A stretch of 64,000 nucleotides of DNA, from the NCBI GenBank assembly GCA_965218205.1, contig OZ244590.1, forward strand, positions 434,001-498,000. The letters run 5' to 3'. Both the position numbers and the translations under genes were made by a program. Below are positions 54,217-62,980 of the stretch, piece after piece (within the stretch, counting starts at the first letter, position 1; each line of letters opens with the position of its first letter). The DNA comes from CBDDCA01 sp965218205. Lineage in GTDB: Bacteria > Spirochaetota > Spirochaetia > WTKD01 > G963693115. Under the pieces are notes generated by a model that saw nothing but the letters and a program-made list of their open reading frames with translations, did no database searches and was not told the DNA's origin.

Positions 54217-57105
54217 ATGCTACACTTCAACTTTGAAAAGAATCTAAGCCACCAAACGCAAGCAGTCAATAGTACTATCGCTGTGTTTGAGCATCTTCAA
54301 CATAGCAGGCAACAAGGAGCATACAAAAATTGTATTAATCCTATTGTAGACAGAGAAAATGGATCTCAATACAGTAAGAACATAACAGAAATTCAAAGAA
54401 AAAATGGTATTGATGAAATAAAAAATAGTCAGAGCAATATTGTTGATATTATGATGGAAACGGGTACAGGTAAAACCTATACCTATACCAAAACTATTTT
54501 TGAACTAAATAAACATTTTGGGATTTTCAAGTTTGTGATTGTTGTTCCCACTTTGTCCATCAAGGCTGGTGCTGTTGATTTTTTGAAATCTGACAGTGCA
54601 AGAGGACATTTTAGGCAACAATATGGCAAAACTCTCAAACTTCATATTGTAGAGAGCAAGAAGGGGAGTAAGAGTAAGAAATCGTTTATGCCAACTGCAG
54701 TAAGTAGTTTTGTTACATCGGGTGACTTTGAAAAAAATAGTATTCAAGTGATGATTATCAATGCAGGTATGATTAACTCTGATACCATGATAAAAAGTTT
54801 TGATAGAAGCCTTTTTGATACATGCACTGTAGCCTTTGATGCCATTGCTTCTGTAAAGCCTTTTTTGATTATTGATGAGCCACACAAGTTTTCTAAAGAG
54901 AATAAGACTTGGGACAATATCAAAAAAATGAAAGCTCAGTTTATTTTACGGTATGGTGCAACATTTAAGGAAAAGGAAAATGTAGTATATACCCTATCAG
55001 CTGTTGATGCTTTTAATAAAAATCTTGTGAAAGGGGTTATTGGCCATATTACCGAATTTGAAGAGGGTAAAAATGTACTTGTAAAACTTGTAAACACAGA
55101 TGGTAAGGAAGCAACATTTGAGTTAAGCGAAAACTCTAAAAAGTCAACTGTCAAGCTGATTAAAAAAGATAGTTTGCAACAGCTGCATGCTGCAATGACC
55201 GATTTATGTATTGAAAATCTCAATAAAACAAAAGTAGTTTTATCCAACGGTTTGGAGTTAAAAAAAGGAGATACAATAAACCCTTATTCTTATGCCCAAA
55301 CCTTGCAAGAAATCATGATTCAAAAAGCAGTAAAGCATCATTTTGAAAAAGAGCAAGAATATATAACACGAGAGGTACGGATAAAACCATTAACCTTGTT
55401 TTTTATTGACAATATAGCAGAATATCGCAATGAAGATGGAAGTATTAGGCAATGCTTGGAAAGTGCTATTAAAACAGAAACCAAAAGATTACTGCAAACG
55501 CAGACCAATACATTTTATAAACGATATTTAGAAAAAACATTACAAGATATTTCTAAAACGCACGCAGGGTATTTTTCAAGAGACAACGCTGATAAAGATG
55601 AAGACATTGAGCAAGAAGTGAATGAAATACTGCACGATAAACAAGCGATGCTTGATTTAGAAAATCCAAGACGATTTATTTTTTCTAAGTGGACATTAAG
55701 AGAAGGCTGGGATAATCCGAATGTATTCCAAATTTGCAAACTAAGAAGCAGCGGGAGTGAAATTTCAAAGTTGCAGGAGGTGGGGCGAGGATTACGTTTG
55801 CCAGTCAATGAATATGGTAATAGAGTAAAAGACGATGAGTTTTATCTTAACTATTTTGTTGATTTTACCGAAAGTGATTTTGTTGATAGTCTGGTGAAAG
55901 AAATTAATGAGAAATCTGGTTTTATATCCGTTGAGAAAGAACCAAAAAAACTTACTGATGATGTTATAAACAAGATATGTGAAGTCTATGGAGAGGAAAA
56001 AAATAAATTACTTACAGATTTACAGGATGACAGTATTATTGAACATTCCAATGAATTGACAGAAGGAGGATGGAACTATATAAAGCAAAAGTTTCCAAAG
56101 ATATTTAAGGGAGTTGATTCTAATAAAGTTCGTAAATCAAAAACTTATAAAAAACAAGTATCTATAAGAACAGAAAAATATCAGGAGCTAAAAGACTTAT
56201 GGGAGAAATTAAATGAAAAAGTAATTTTAGAATATAAGTTTGAAAATGAATCTTCTTTTAAGGCATTATTATCTGAATTTTTTAAGGAGCAGGCGAAAAA
56301 TTTTTCTACTGGAGGAACTAAACAGCGTAAATTGGCCATTGAAATTGAAGATAACTTAGCTGTTTCAAAAGAGGAAGTCTCTGTATTGGATGATACCATT
56401 ACCCCAATTTCAACAATGAGCTATAGCGATTTTATCAAGAGACTTTCAGATGCCTTACACATCAACCTTAAGACAATGCACTATACATTATGTAATGCAC
56501 TGGTAGCTTCAAACATTGATATAAACAAATATCTCAATACATCCACTATACGTGTTATAAAGCAAAACTTTGAAAACTATTTAATGTATGAAGCCTTTGT
56601 TAGATTTAATATTGAGTATAAAAAAGTTTCAAATAGCATTCATCCAACTAAATTTACAGATAGCTCTGGTAATGTTTTAAGTAATATTGTTGCTTCGGAG
56701 GTTGGTGGGGTTTACTCAGATTCTAAAGTTGCTGATAGTTATTTTTTAGATACATTATTCTCTGATTCAGAATTAGAGAAGGAAAATATAGAGATGAAGG
56801 AAACAATAAAAGAAGTCCTTGTATTTACAAAAATTCCTAAAAACTCTATCAAAATTCCGGTTGCTGGTGGTAGAAGTTACTCACCTGATTTTGCCTATGT
56901 ACTACACTTTGAGAACGGAGCAAAGAAACTTCATTTTATTGTAGAAACTAAAGGTGTGGAAGGAAAAGATAATTTAAGGAAAGAGGAAGAACGGAAAATA
57001 AAACATGCAGAGCAATTTTTTAATGGCAGTATAAAAATTCATTTTAAGACTCAATTTAAAGGCGATAAAATTGTGGAACTGATACAAGAAATTACTGCAA
57101 AGTAA
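54217..57105 (+). CDS. res: Type III restriction enzyme Res subunit
   Basis: A 962-residue SF2 helicase-nuclease. Walker A 'METGTGKTYTYTKTI' (80-94), Walker B-type 'LIIDEPHKF' (about 224), motif VI 'SGSEISKLQEVGRGLRLPV' (about 509-527), and a C-terminal PD-(D/E)XK nuclease 'YSPDFAYVLHFENGAKKLHFIVETKG' (about 885-912). By family it translocates along DNA and cuts about 25 bp from unmethylated sites with Mod. All key residues are present, so the system looks functional. Length is normal for Res. Starts three bases after the ATPase stop, indicating translational coupling. Confidence 0.93.
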   Translation: MLHFNFEKNLSHQTQAVNSTIAVFEHLQHSRQQGAYKNCINPIVDRENGSQYSKNITEIQRKNGIDEIKNSQSNIVDIMMETGTGKTYTYTKTIFELNKHFGIFKFVIVVPTLSIKAGAVDFLKSDSARGHFRQQYGKTLKLHIVESKKGSKSKKSFMPTAVSSFVTSGDFEKNSIQVMIINAGMINSDTMIKSFDRSLFDTCTVAFDAIASVKPFLIIDEPHKFSKENKTWDNIKKMKAQFILRYGATFKEKENVVYTLSAVDAFNKNLVKGVIGHITEFEEGKNVLVKLVNTDGKEATFELSENSKKSTVKLIKKDSLQQLHAAMTDLCIENLNKTKVVLSNGLELKKGDTINPYSYAQTLQEIMIQKAVKHHFEKEQEYITREVRIKPLTLFFIDNIAEYRNEDGSIRQCLESAIKTETKRLLQTQTNTFYKRYLEKTLQDISKTHAGYFSRDNADKDEDIEQEVNEILHDKQAMLDLENPRRFIFSKWTLREGWDNPNVFQICKLRSSGSEISKLQEVGRGLRLPVNEYGNRVKDDEFYLNYFVDFTESDFVDSLVKEINEKSGFISVEKEPKKLTDDVINKICEVYGEEKNKLLTDLQDDSIIEHSNELTEGGWNYIKQKFPKIFKGVDSNKVRKSKTYKKQVSIRTEKYQELKDLWEKLNEKVILEYKFENESSFKALLSEFFKEQAKNFSTGGTKQRKLAIEIEDNLAVSKEEVSVLDDTITPISTMSYSDFIKRLSDALHINLKTMHYTLCNALVASNIDINKYLNTSTIRVIKQNFENYLMYEAFVRFNIEYKKVSNSIHPTKFTDSSGNVLSNIVASEVGGVYSDSKVADSYFLDTLFSDSELEKENIEMKETIKEVLVFTKIPKNSIKIPVAGGRSYSPDFAYVLHFENGAKKLHFIVETKGVEGKDNLRKEEERKIKHAEQFFNGSIKIHFKTQFKGDKIVELIQEITAK

Positions 57106-57199
57106 GATTAAGTACTGTATGATAGTAATATTAGTGTTATAAAAAAATTAGAGATAAGAGCCATGTCATTTTGGAATTTCCACCTCCCTACAAGCACTA

Positions 57200-57228
57200 T
57201 TGTTGTACTTATGACTTATCTGTATAAT
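57200..57228 (+). promoter_or_regulatory. Promoter of the lytR-rsfS unit
   Basis: TTGTTG (57200-57205), 17-bp spacer, TATAAT (57223-57228), 22 bases before the start codon. It makes these genes independent of the defence island. Confidence 0.6.
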
Positions 57229-57250
57229 GAAGTAACAGCATAAAAGATAT

Positions 57251-58486
57251 ATGAAAAATTTTAAGGTACTATCCATTATATTAGGGATTATTATACTGTC
57301 TTTGTTTATAGTAATTGCCTATACTATTTATCAGAATTTTAAGGCAGATACAATCAGCCAAGCTATCTTAAGAGAAGAACAAGTGAGTTTTTTGTTTTCT
57401 TTTGAGTTTAAAGATAGTTATCAGCAAAATTCTGTCATAAGTTTCATTATAATGTACTCTCCCAAGACAAAGAAGGTGGGGATTTTGGAAATTCCTGCCA
57501 ATGTAGGAGTGTTTGATAGCGAAAAAGAAACGATATTTCCACTGTCGTATTATCATCATACTTTTGGAAATGAGAGGTATATTGAAGTAGTAAAAACTGT
57601 ATCACGTATAGAAGATCTGTCGTACTTTTTTGTTTCGTCTTCTATGCTTGAAGGGTTTGTGGATATTATTGGAGGCATTCAAATTCCAGTGAATGGGGAT
57701 TTGCTTTCTTTAGGATCAGATAACGAAAGAGAAGAATCTTCTTCTCTATATACTGTGATTGATGAAACAATGTTGCTTGATGGGATAGATATATCTTCGT
57801 TTCTTTCGGATATTGAAAGACGAACATTAATTCAAACAAAAAATGATTATGTGCTTTCTTCACGTAGACAGTCATTTATTATGGCATTGATAGAAACTCT
57901 AAAGAGTCAGAAAGAGAGTATAGAAAATACAGTGATTATGAAAAAACTAGCTTCTGTGGTTGATACAAATGTAAGTGTAGATAATTTACAAAGCATCTTT
58001 TTGTTAGCACAGAATTTTGAAGAAGAGAATATATATTTTCAGATTTTACAAGGAGACATAGATACAGTAACTATAGGAGATACAAACTATTCTATTCTTT
58101 TTATAGATAATAGTGTAAATAGTATATTTTCAGTTTTTTCTTTGCTACAAGATTTTATCAATCAGAAAAAACGTTCAAATTCAAATGAGGCTGTTAGTCT
58201 TACTATCCTCAATGGGACAGTACTTAATGGCTTAGCTGGTGCAACACAAGAACTCTACGAGCAAGACACAATGTTCTCTATACTAGGAGTAGGAAATGCC
58301 ATCAGTAGTGATATACAGTATTCTGTTGTCCTTGATCGTACTGGTAACAAGCAAAAAGCAAAGAAAGTGGCGAAAGTAGTAGGGGTAGAGTCAATATTAA
58401 CAGATATTGCAGTTCTTGATGATATAGGGGCAGAAGTAACATTAATTTTAGGAGAAGATTTTGATGGAAAAACAATTTCAGAATGA
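57251..58486 (+). CDS. LCP-like protein with LytR_C domain
   Basis: A 411-residue protein with an N-terminal membrane anchor (residues 6-28) and an extracytoplasmic LytR-CpsA-Psr-like domain: 'ISFIIMYSPKTKKVGILEIPANVGVFDSEKETIFPLSYYH' and 'DIIGGIQIPV...LLSLG', then 'ERRTLIQTKNDYVLSSRRQSFIMALIETL'. The C-terminal 'VSLTILNGTVLNGLAGATQELYE...VVLDRTGNKQKAKKVAKVVGVESIL' is a LytR_C domain. LCP proteins attach glycopolymers to the wall; in spirochaetes the role is unknown, and the usual Arg/Asp catalytic residues are not obvious. Its position before rsfS matches treponeme gene order. Confidence 0.75.
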   Translation: MKNFKVLSIILGIIILSLFIVIAYTIYQNFKADTISQAILREEQVSFLFSFEFKDSYQQNSVISFIIMYSPKTKKVGILEIPANVGVFDSEKETIFPLSYYHHTFGNERYIEVVKTVSRIEDLSYFFVSSSMLEGFVDIIGGIQIPVNGDLLSLGSDNEREESSSLYTVIDETMLLDGIDISSFLSDIERRTLIQTKNDYVLSSRRQSFIMALIETLKSQKESIENTVIMKKLASVVDTNVSVDNLQSIFLLAQNFEEENIYFQILQGDIDTVTIGDTNYSILFIDNSVNSIFSVFSLLQDFINQKKRSNSNEAVSLTILNGTVLNGLAGATQELYEQDTMFSILGVGNAISSDIQYSVVLDRTGNKQKAKKVAKVVGVESILTDIAVLDDIGAEVTLILGEDFDGKTISE

Positions 58487-58862
58487 TGAAGATATGGGCG
58501 AAAATAGTCTCATGGAAAAAAATATGATTGAACTTGCTAAAAAATTGAAAGAGGAGCTTTGTCAAAATATCTCTGTGTATAAGGTTACTCCTATTTTTTC
58601 CTATACTGATTATGTTATTATTGCTACCACTATTTCCGATATTCAAAGAAGAGGGATTATACAGATGCTTCCTCAATTATTGCAGGAGCTATCGCTGGAT
58701 GCCTACATTGAATATTGTATTAATCGTTCTCAGTTATCAAATACAGGAGGGTGGGTGCTCCTTGATTTTAAGGACTTTATTGTTCACCTTATGACACAAG
58801 AGTTACGAGAATTTTATGAAATAGATAAGATGTTTTTTGAGACAAAAAATATCTCTACATAG
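58464..58862 (+). CDS. rsfS: Ribosomal silencing factor RsfS
   Basis: The ATG at 58464 is chosen because GGAGAAG lies six bases before it; it overlaps lytR by 23 bases. The 132-residue product has 'VTPIFSYTDYVIIATTISDIQRRGIIQML', 'DAYIEYCINRSQLSNTGGWVLLDFKDFIVHLMTQELREFYEIDKMF', matching the RsfS signature Asp-Tyr-Phe-Val-Ile-x-Thr-x3-Ser ... Gly-Trp-x-Leu-x-Asp. It binds L14 and blocks subunit joining under starvation. Normal length. Confidence 0.9.
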   Translation: MEKQFQNDEDMGENSLMEKNMIELAKKLKEELCQNISVYKVTPIFSYTDYVIIATTISDIQRRGIIQMLPQLLQELSLDAYIEYCINRSQLSNTGGWVLLDFKDFIVHLMTQELREFYEIDKMFFETKNIST

Positions 58863-58954
58863 ATACCGCAGCTACTCTTTTACTCATACGACATTGCTAT
58901 CTTTTTATTTTTAGAATAAAGAAAAGTATAAAATATGTCGAACTTAAAGTAACT

Positions 58955-59920
58955 ATGCTATCCTATAGATATAAGGCCTGTATTCTATTAGTTGTTGTAT
59001 GTTATTCTTTGTTATTTGTTCATAAAGCGGTATATGCAGATATTCGTCATACGGTGCAAAAAGGTGATACATTATATAAAATTTCAAAAGAGTATGAAGT
59101 ACCGTTACAAGATATTATTGATAACAATACCATTTCAGATATAACAGCCATACAGGTAGGAACTGTTATTTTTATTCCTCAAAAAAATGATGGTACTGCA
59201 TCTATACGGTACACGCAGGATAATAAACAAGAGCCATACTATACCTATATTGTTACAAAAGGAGATACGCTATTTAAGATTTCAAAGCGTTTTAATGTCA
59301 AAATTTCGACCTTAAAGAATGCCAATAATTTACGCTCTGAGGTGCTACATATAGATCAAAAGATAAAAATTCCTGCACAGTCCTTAGATGATGATCTTAT
59401 AGATCGTTTAGAAAGAAACGATAGAACAATAGTATCAAATGATGATATTGACTTTGATGCTGAGTCCAGCAGTCCCTACACTTCTTTTATTCCGCAGAAA
59501 GAAGATTCTCCAAATGTTATTGAGCTATTGGCGATGGTTGCTAATACCAGTGAGAACAGCAGTAGGGTGGTATCAAAGGATTGGCCTGTTTCTGGTCGTT
59601 TGTATGAGACGAAAGGGTCTCTGCCAGGAGTAGTAATAGAAGGGAGTGAAAATACAAGTGTGAGAGCACTTAAGAGTGGAAAAGTAATGTATGCAGCATT
59701 ACATTCTTCTTTTAATAATGTTGTGGTTATCAGAGGGAATGATGGAGTGATCTATCTGTATGGTGGACAAAAGCAGTTGTATGTTAAGCAAGGAGATACT
59801 GTAGCAGAAGGACAAGAAATTGGAAATCTTGGTGTAATGCCGACATTAAAAAAAGCAATTCTTTATTTTAGTGTTTGGCAAAATAATCAATATATTGATC
59901 CAAGTTCAATTATTGGGTAA
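58955..59920 (+). CDS. LysM-repeat protein with degenerate M23 (LytM) domain
   Basis: A 321-residue exported protein (signal peptide 1-28, ending Ala-Asp). Two LysM repeats: 'HTVQKGDTLYKISKEYEV' (31-74) and 'YIVTKGDTLFKISKRFNV' (about 91-135) bind peptidoglycan. A linker leads to an M23/LytM-like beta domain (about 205-318) with 'VRALKSGKVMYAALHSSFNNVVVIRGNDGVIYLYGG' and 'VKQGDTVAEGQEIGNLGVM'. The zinc motifs are lost: Gly-Val-Val-Ile replaces His-x-Gly-x-Asp and 'AILYFSVW' replaces His-Leu-His-Phe. Like EnvC/NlpD it is probably a non-catalytic regulator of wall hydrolases. A TATAAA box lies near 58928. Confidence 0.82.
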   Translation: MLSYRYKACILLVVVCYSLLFVHKAVYADIRHTVQKGDTLYKISKEYEVPLQDIIDNNTISDITAIQVGTVIFIPQKNDGTASIRYTQDNKQEPYYTYIVTKGDTLFKISKRFNVKISTLKNANNLRSEVLHIDQKIKIPAQSLDDDLIDRLERNDRTIVSNDDIDFDAESSSPYTSFIPQKEDSPNVIELLAMVANTSENSSRVVSKDWPVSGRLYETKGSLPGVVIEGSENTSVRALKSGKVMYAALHSSFNNVVVIRGNDGVIYLYGGQKQLYVKQGDTVAEGQEIGNLGVMPTLKKAILYFSVWQNNQYIDPSSIIG

Positions 59921-59933
59921 TAAAGGAGTCCAT

Positions 59934-60260
59934 ATGCATTTTATTTGCGATTTTTGTAATACTATTGTAGACAAAGGAACAACTTCATGTCCTAAGTGTG
60001 GCTTGGCTTTTTCAAATACGCGTTGTCCTGCTTGTGGGTTTATTGGTGCTATTAAGTCGTTTGAGAATGGGTGTCCAAAATGTTCTAAACCAATAAAAAA
60101 TCAAAGTAGATATAATGAACAAAAATCTAAACCAAAAGAAGCATCTGGAATTTTTGGTAAGATAAAGACCTTGTCTCCATTGTCAAAATTTATTATACTG
60201 ATAGTTGGCATTAATATTGCGTTAATGTGGTATATAACCTATGTTCAACTCTTTAAGTAG
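59934..60260 (+). CDS. Zinc-ribbon membrane protein
   Basis: The ATG at 59934 is preferred because AAGGAG lies about eight bases before it; the product has 108 residues. Three Cys-x2-Cys pairs in the first 55 residues ('CDFCN', 'CPKCG', 'CPACG', with a final 'CPKCS') form double zinc ribbons. A basic linker leads to one membrane helix at 83-105 ('FIILIVGINIALMWYITYV'). Function unknown; similar small zinc-ribbon proteins occur across spirochaetes. Overlaps the next gene by 20 bases, so part of the same operon as the LysM protein. Confidence 0.75.
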   Translation: MHFICDFCNTIVDKGTTSCPKCGLAFSNTRCPACGFIGAIKSFENGCPKCSKPIKNQSRYNEQKSKPKEASGIFGKIKTLSPLSKFIILIVGINIALMWYITYVQLFK

Positions 60261-60867
60261 GCAATGTGTACTCATTGTATCATTGATATATGTTCTCAAT
60301 ATGGTGTATCCTTCTGTTGTTTACAGTGCTGATGATACTTTGCCTACTAACGATACACAAAGTACAGATGACACTACTCCGCTTGCAAATGGATTTTTTA
60401 ATGTTGAGTTAGGATTTACTTTTGATGAGGTAGTAGCGATACTACAAAACGAGCCTTTATTGGTAGTGCTTGAAGAACCCGAAATTTTTGTTGTTCCTGA
60501 GAGTGAGCAAAAAGTGATACGAGCTGATGGAGTGAAAGATGATGCTACAGGGTATCGTTTTATACAGGAAGCATTTTTTCAGTTTAATGATGATGATAGA
60601 CTTGTTGTTTTGAGTATGTCCTTGAATACCAACAGTATTGATTATTTTTCTCTCTTTGAGCTACACAATAAAAAATATGGTAATGCAAATGTGATAACTC
60701 CAAATAAGGCACAATGGAATAATGAGAGTACCACGCTTATTATTGAAAGACCTTTAACTGTAAAGTATATTATGAATAGTTTTATTCGTCCACAACAAGA
60801 TCAATATAATACTATAGAACAACAGGCGAGGGAACAGTATCGTGAAGATTTTTTATCTTTTTTTTAG
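60241..60867 (+). CDS. Exported protein of unknown function
   Basis: A 208-residue protein with a signal peptide ending at 'SVVYSADD' (about residue 30) and a Thr/Asp-rich linker, then a compact domain 'FFNVELGFTFDEVVAILQNEPLLVV' to 'ERPLTVKYIMNSFI'. It may be a spirochaete-restricted periplasmic protein; I do not recognise a family. Coupled to both neighbours by overlaps of 20 and 26 bases. Confidence 0.68.
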   Translation: MFNSLSRQCVLIVSLIYVLNMVYPSVVYSADDTLPTNDTQSTDDTTPLANGFFNVELGFTFDEVVAILQNEPLLVVLEEPEIFVVPESEQKVIRADGVKDDATGYRFIQEAFFQFNDDDRLVVLSMSLNTNSIDYFSLFELHNKKYGNANVITPNKAQWNNESTTLIIERPLTVKYIMNSFIRPQQDQYNTIEQQAREQYREDFLSFF

Positions 60868-61267
60868 TATTCTTATTATTTTTGTGGGAAGCTGCAAGGA
60901 CGAAACTGCTACGGAATTTGTGTTAGAAACACCTAATGGAAAATCATTACTATTAGAGATAGCAAAAACAGCTGAACAGCGTCAAAAAGGGCTTATGTTT
61001 CGTAAACGGTTAGATGAGAACGCAGGAATGCTATTTATGTTTCCACAAGAACAAGAGCTATCTTTTTGGATGAAAGATACTTCTATCCCATTATCCATTG
61101 CTTTTATAGATGCTTCGGGAACAGTCCTAAACATAGAACATATGACACCTTTCTCTCTGGACACTGTTGTGTCAGCAGGAAAAGCAAAGTACGCTATAGA
61201 GATACAGAGAGGAATGTTTCCTTCTTTTGGAATTTATCCTGAGACAAAACTGTTGTTGCCCCAATAA
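60842..61267 (+). CDS. DUF192 lipoprotein
   Basis: A 141-residue lipoprotein (lipobox 'FVGSC', Cys18) starting with GTG, overlapping the previous gene by 26 bases. The mature part is a DUF192 (PF02643) domain: 'KTAEQRQKGLMFRKRLDENAGMLFMFPQEQELSFWMKDTSIPLSIAFIDASGTVLNI' and 'AKYAIEIQRG'. Function of the domain is unknown; the fold is a small beta barrel found in envelope proteins. Convergent with xseB, 44 bases apart. Confidence 0.88.
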   Translation: MKIFYLFFSILIIFVGSCKDETATEFVLETPNGKSLLLEIAKTAEQRQKGLMFRKRLDENAGMLFMFPQEQELSFWMKDTSIPLSIAFIDASGTVLNIEHMTPFSLDTVVSAGKAKYAIEIQRGMFPSFGIYPETKLLLPQ

Positions 61268-61311
61268 AGAGATCAGTAAAGAGATCAGATAGCTTTGTTA
61301 TGGAGCTATGT

Positions 61312-61662
61312 TTATTGTTGTGATTGTTCATCAAACAATGTGATGCTTTTACCAGTGCTGTCTTTTTTTTTCTGTACTGAAGTTTTTTGTGAGGGAACTT
61401 TTGTATGAGATACAGCGTGTTGTGTATCATTTTGAGAGCTATTGTCATCTATTTCCTCTTGATGTTCTTGTGATGAGACTATATCAAGTATCTTTTTTTC
61501 ATATTTTTCTATTTCTTTTTCTAGCTCTGTAGCAAGGGTGAGTCCTTTCTCGTATAATTCTACAAGTGCTTCAAGATTTCCATCTTCATTGTCTTGTATT
61601 GCTTGTTGTATTGTTTCAAGCGTTTTTAGTTTTTCTTGGAATGTTTGTTTTTTTTGTCTCAT
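61312..61662 (-). CDS. xseB: Exodeoxyribonuclease VII small subunit
   Basis: A 116-residue XseB. 'FQEKLKTLETIQQAIQDNEDGNLEALVELYEKGLTLATELEKEIEKYEKKI' is the family coiled-coil core. The C-terminal 60 residues are a Ser/Gln/Lys-rich extension not needed for the fold. The gene lies 10 bases after xseA on the same strand. XseB packs onto XseA to build the active exonuclease. Confidence 0.85.
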   Translation of the reverse strand: MRQKKQTFQEKLKTLETIQQAIQDNEDGNLEALVELYEKGLTLATELEKEIEKYEKKILDIVSSQEHQEEIDDNSSQNDTQHAVSHTKVPSQKTSVQKKKDSTGKSITLFDEQSQQ

Positions 61663-61672
61663 ATATGTTCAC

Positions 61673-62920
61673 TTATGTATGTGTCTGTTTTTTAATTATT
61701 GCATATTTCTTTTCATCGTAAAAAGTAATGGTAATAGCATCGCCTTGTTGTAATGTTTTTGCTCTTGTAACTAATGTTGCTGTGTCCTTCTGTGAGGTAT
61801 TGTCATTGGTGCGTACTGGCGATGCATTATCATACTTATGTATGAGAGTATATCCTTTCTTAAGGATAGCAGAAGGGGACGTTTTTGTAAAATATTCTTT
61901 ACTGTATTGTATTTTTTGTTGTATAGCAGTAATTTTTTGTGTGATAATGCTACGCATTTTATCGCTTGTAAAATCTAAGTGCTGTCTCACATTTGATACT
62001 TGAAATGAAAATTCTCTCATAGCGTTTGTGATAGTGCTATTTTTTATTATTTGTTTAATGGATTGTAATTTTTGTAATGCAAAGTGAGTAATGTACTCTT
62101 TATTGTTGTGCACAGTGTTTTTTGCATGTAACATTTTTTCGGCAATAAAGTGTGCGCTTGCCGTTGGAGTTGGAACACTAGTATCGGCTACCAAGTCACA
62201 GAGAGATGTGTCAATTTCATGTCCTATTGCAGTAATTATTGGTATTGGACAAGCATAGATGCTTCGTACTAACTGCTCATCAGAATACGCTAGTAAATCT
62301 TCGGTAGAACCCCCTCCTCGAGTAATGATAAGCACATCAAACATATGCTTATTTGCCATTGCGTTGTGTAGTTGATGAATGATACTCTCTGCTGCACTGT
62401 CTCCTTGAACGGCAGTATGAAAAAATACAATTTTAGGGGCTATTCCATGAGATGTAAAAGTTTTATAAATGTCTTGTATCGCAGCTCCTTTGCTGCTGGT
62501 TAAAATACCTATGCAAGTAGGGAAAGAAGGGATATTTTTCTTATGTTTTTGTTCAAACATGCCTTCTGCATAGAGTTTTGCTTTTCTTTTTTCTAGCATA
62601 GCAAGAATGCTTCCTATTCCTTGTTTTTGAATGTGAGTACAAATTATCTGACATTGCCCTCTTCCACTGTAAAATGAAATAGAGCCTTGTATTTGTATTT
62701 GCATGCCATTTGCAGGAAAAAAAGAAGCGGACATATTACTTCCTTTGAACATTACTACTGCTACTTGGCTTGTTTCATCTTTTAAGGTGAAGTACCAGTG
62801 CCCATTTTGTGATGCTGAAAAATTACTTATTTCCCCTTCAACTGAAATAGCTTGAGGAAATTTTGTAATCAAAGCTTCGCGTATTTGTTCGCTTAATTCA
62901 CTTACACTCAGTACAGCCAT
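61673..62920 (-). CDS. xseA: Exodeoxyribonuclease VII large subunit
   Basis: A 415-residue XseA. N-terminal OB-fold: 'VSELSEQIREALITKFPQAISVEGEISNFSASQNGHWYFTLKDE'. Catalytic part: 'IGILTSSKGAAIQDIYKTF', 'ALMITRGGGSTEDL'-type 'VLIITRGGGSTEDLLAYSDEQLVRSIYACPIPIITAIGHEIDTSLCDLVAD'. The Gly-Gly-Gly-Ser and Gly-His-Glu-x-Asp motifs are characteristic. A long coiled coil follows and then the C-terminal 'LKKGYTLI' strand. It degrades single-stranded DNA into oligonucleotides. Length is close to the family norm. Confidence 0.95.
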   Translation of the reverse strand: MAVLSVSELSEQIREALITKFPQAISVEGEISNFSASQNGHWYFTLKDETSQVAVVMFKGSNMSASFFPANGMQIQIQGSISFYSGRGQCQIICTHIQKQGIGSILAMLEKRKAKLYAEGMFEQKHKKNIPSFPTCIGILTSSKGAAIQDIYKTFTSHGIAPKIVFFHTAVQGDSAAESIIHQLHNAMANKHMFDVLIITRGGGSTEDLLAYSDEQLVRSIYACPIPIITAIGHEIDTSLCDLVADTSVPTPTASAHFIAEKMLHAKNTVHNNKEYITHFALQKLQSIKQIIKNSTITNAMREFSFQVSNVRQHLDFTSDKMRSIITQKITAIQQKIQYSKEYFTKTSPSAILKKGYTLIHKYDNASPVRTNDNTSQKDTATLVTRAKTLQQGDAITITFYDEKKYAIIKKQTHT

Positions 62921-62980
62921 ATTCTTACTTTATTTGTTTTACAGTAATTATTCAAGCCATATATACCGATATTCTATGAG

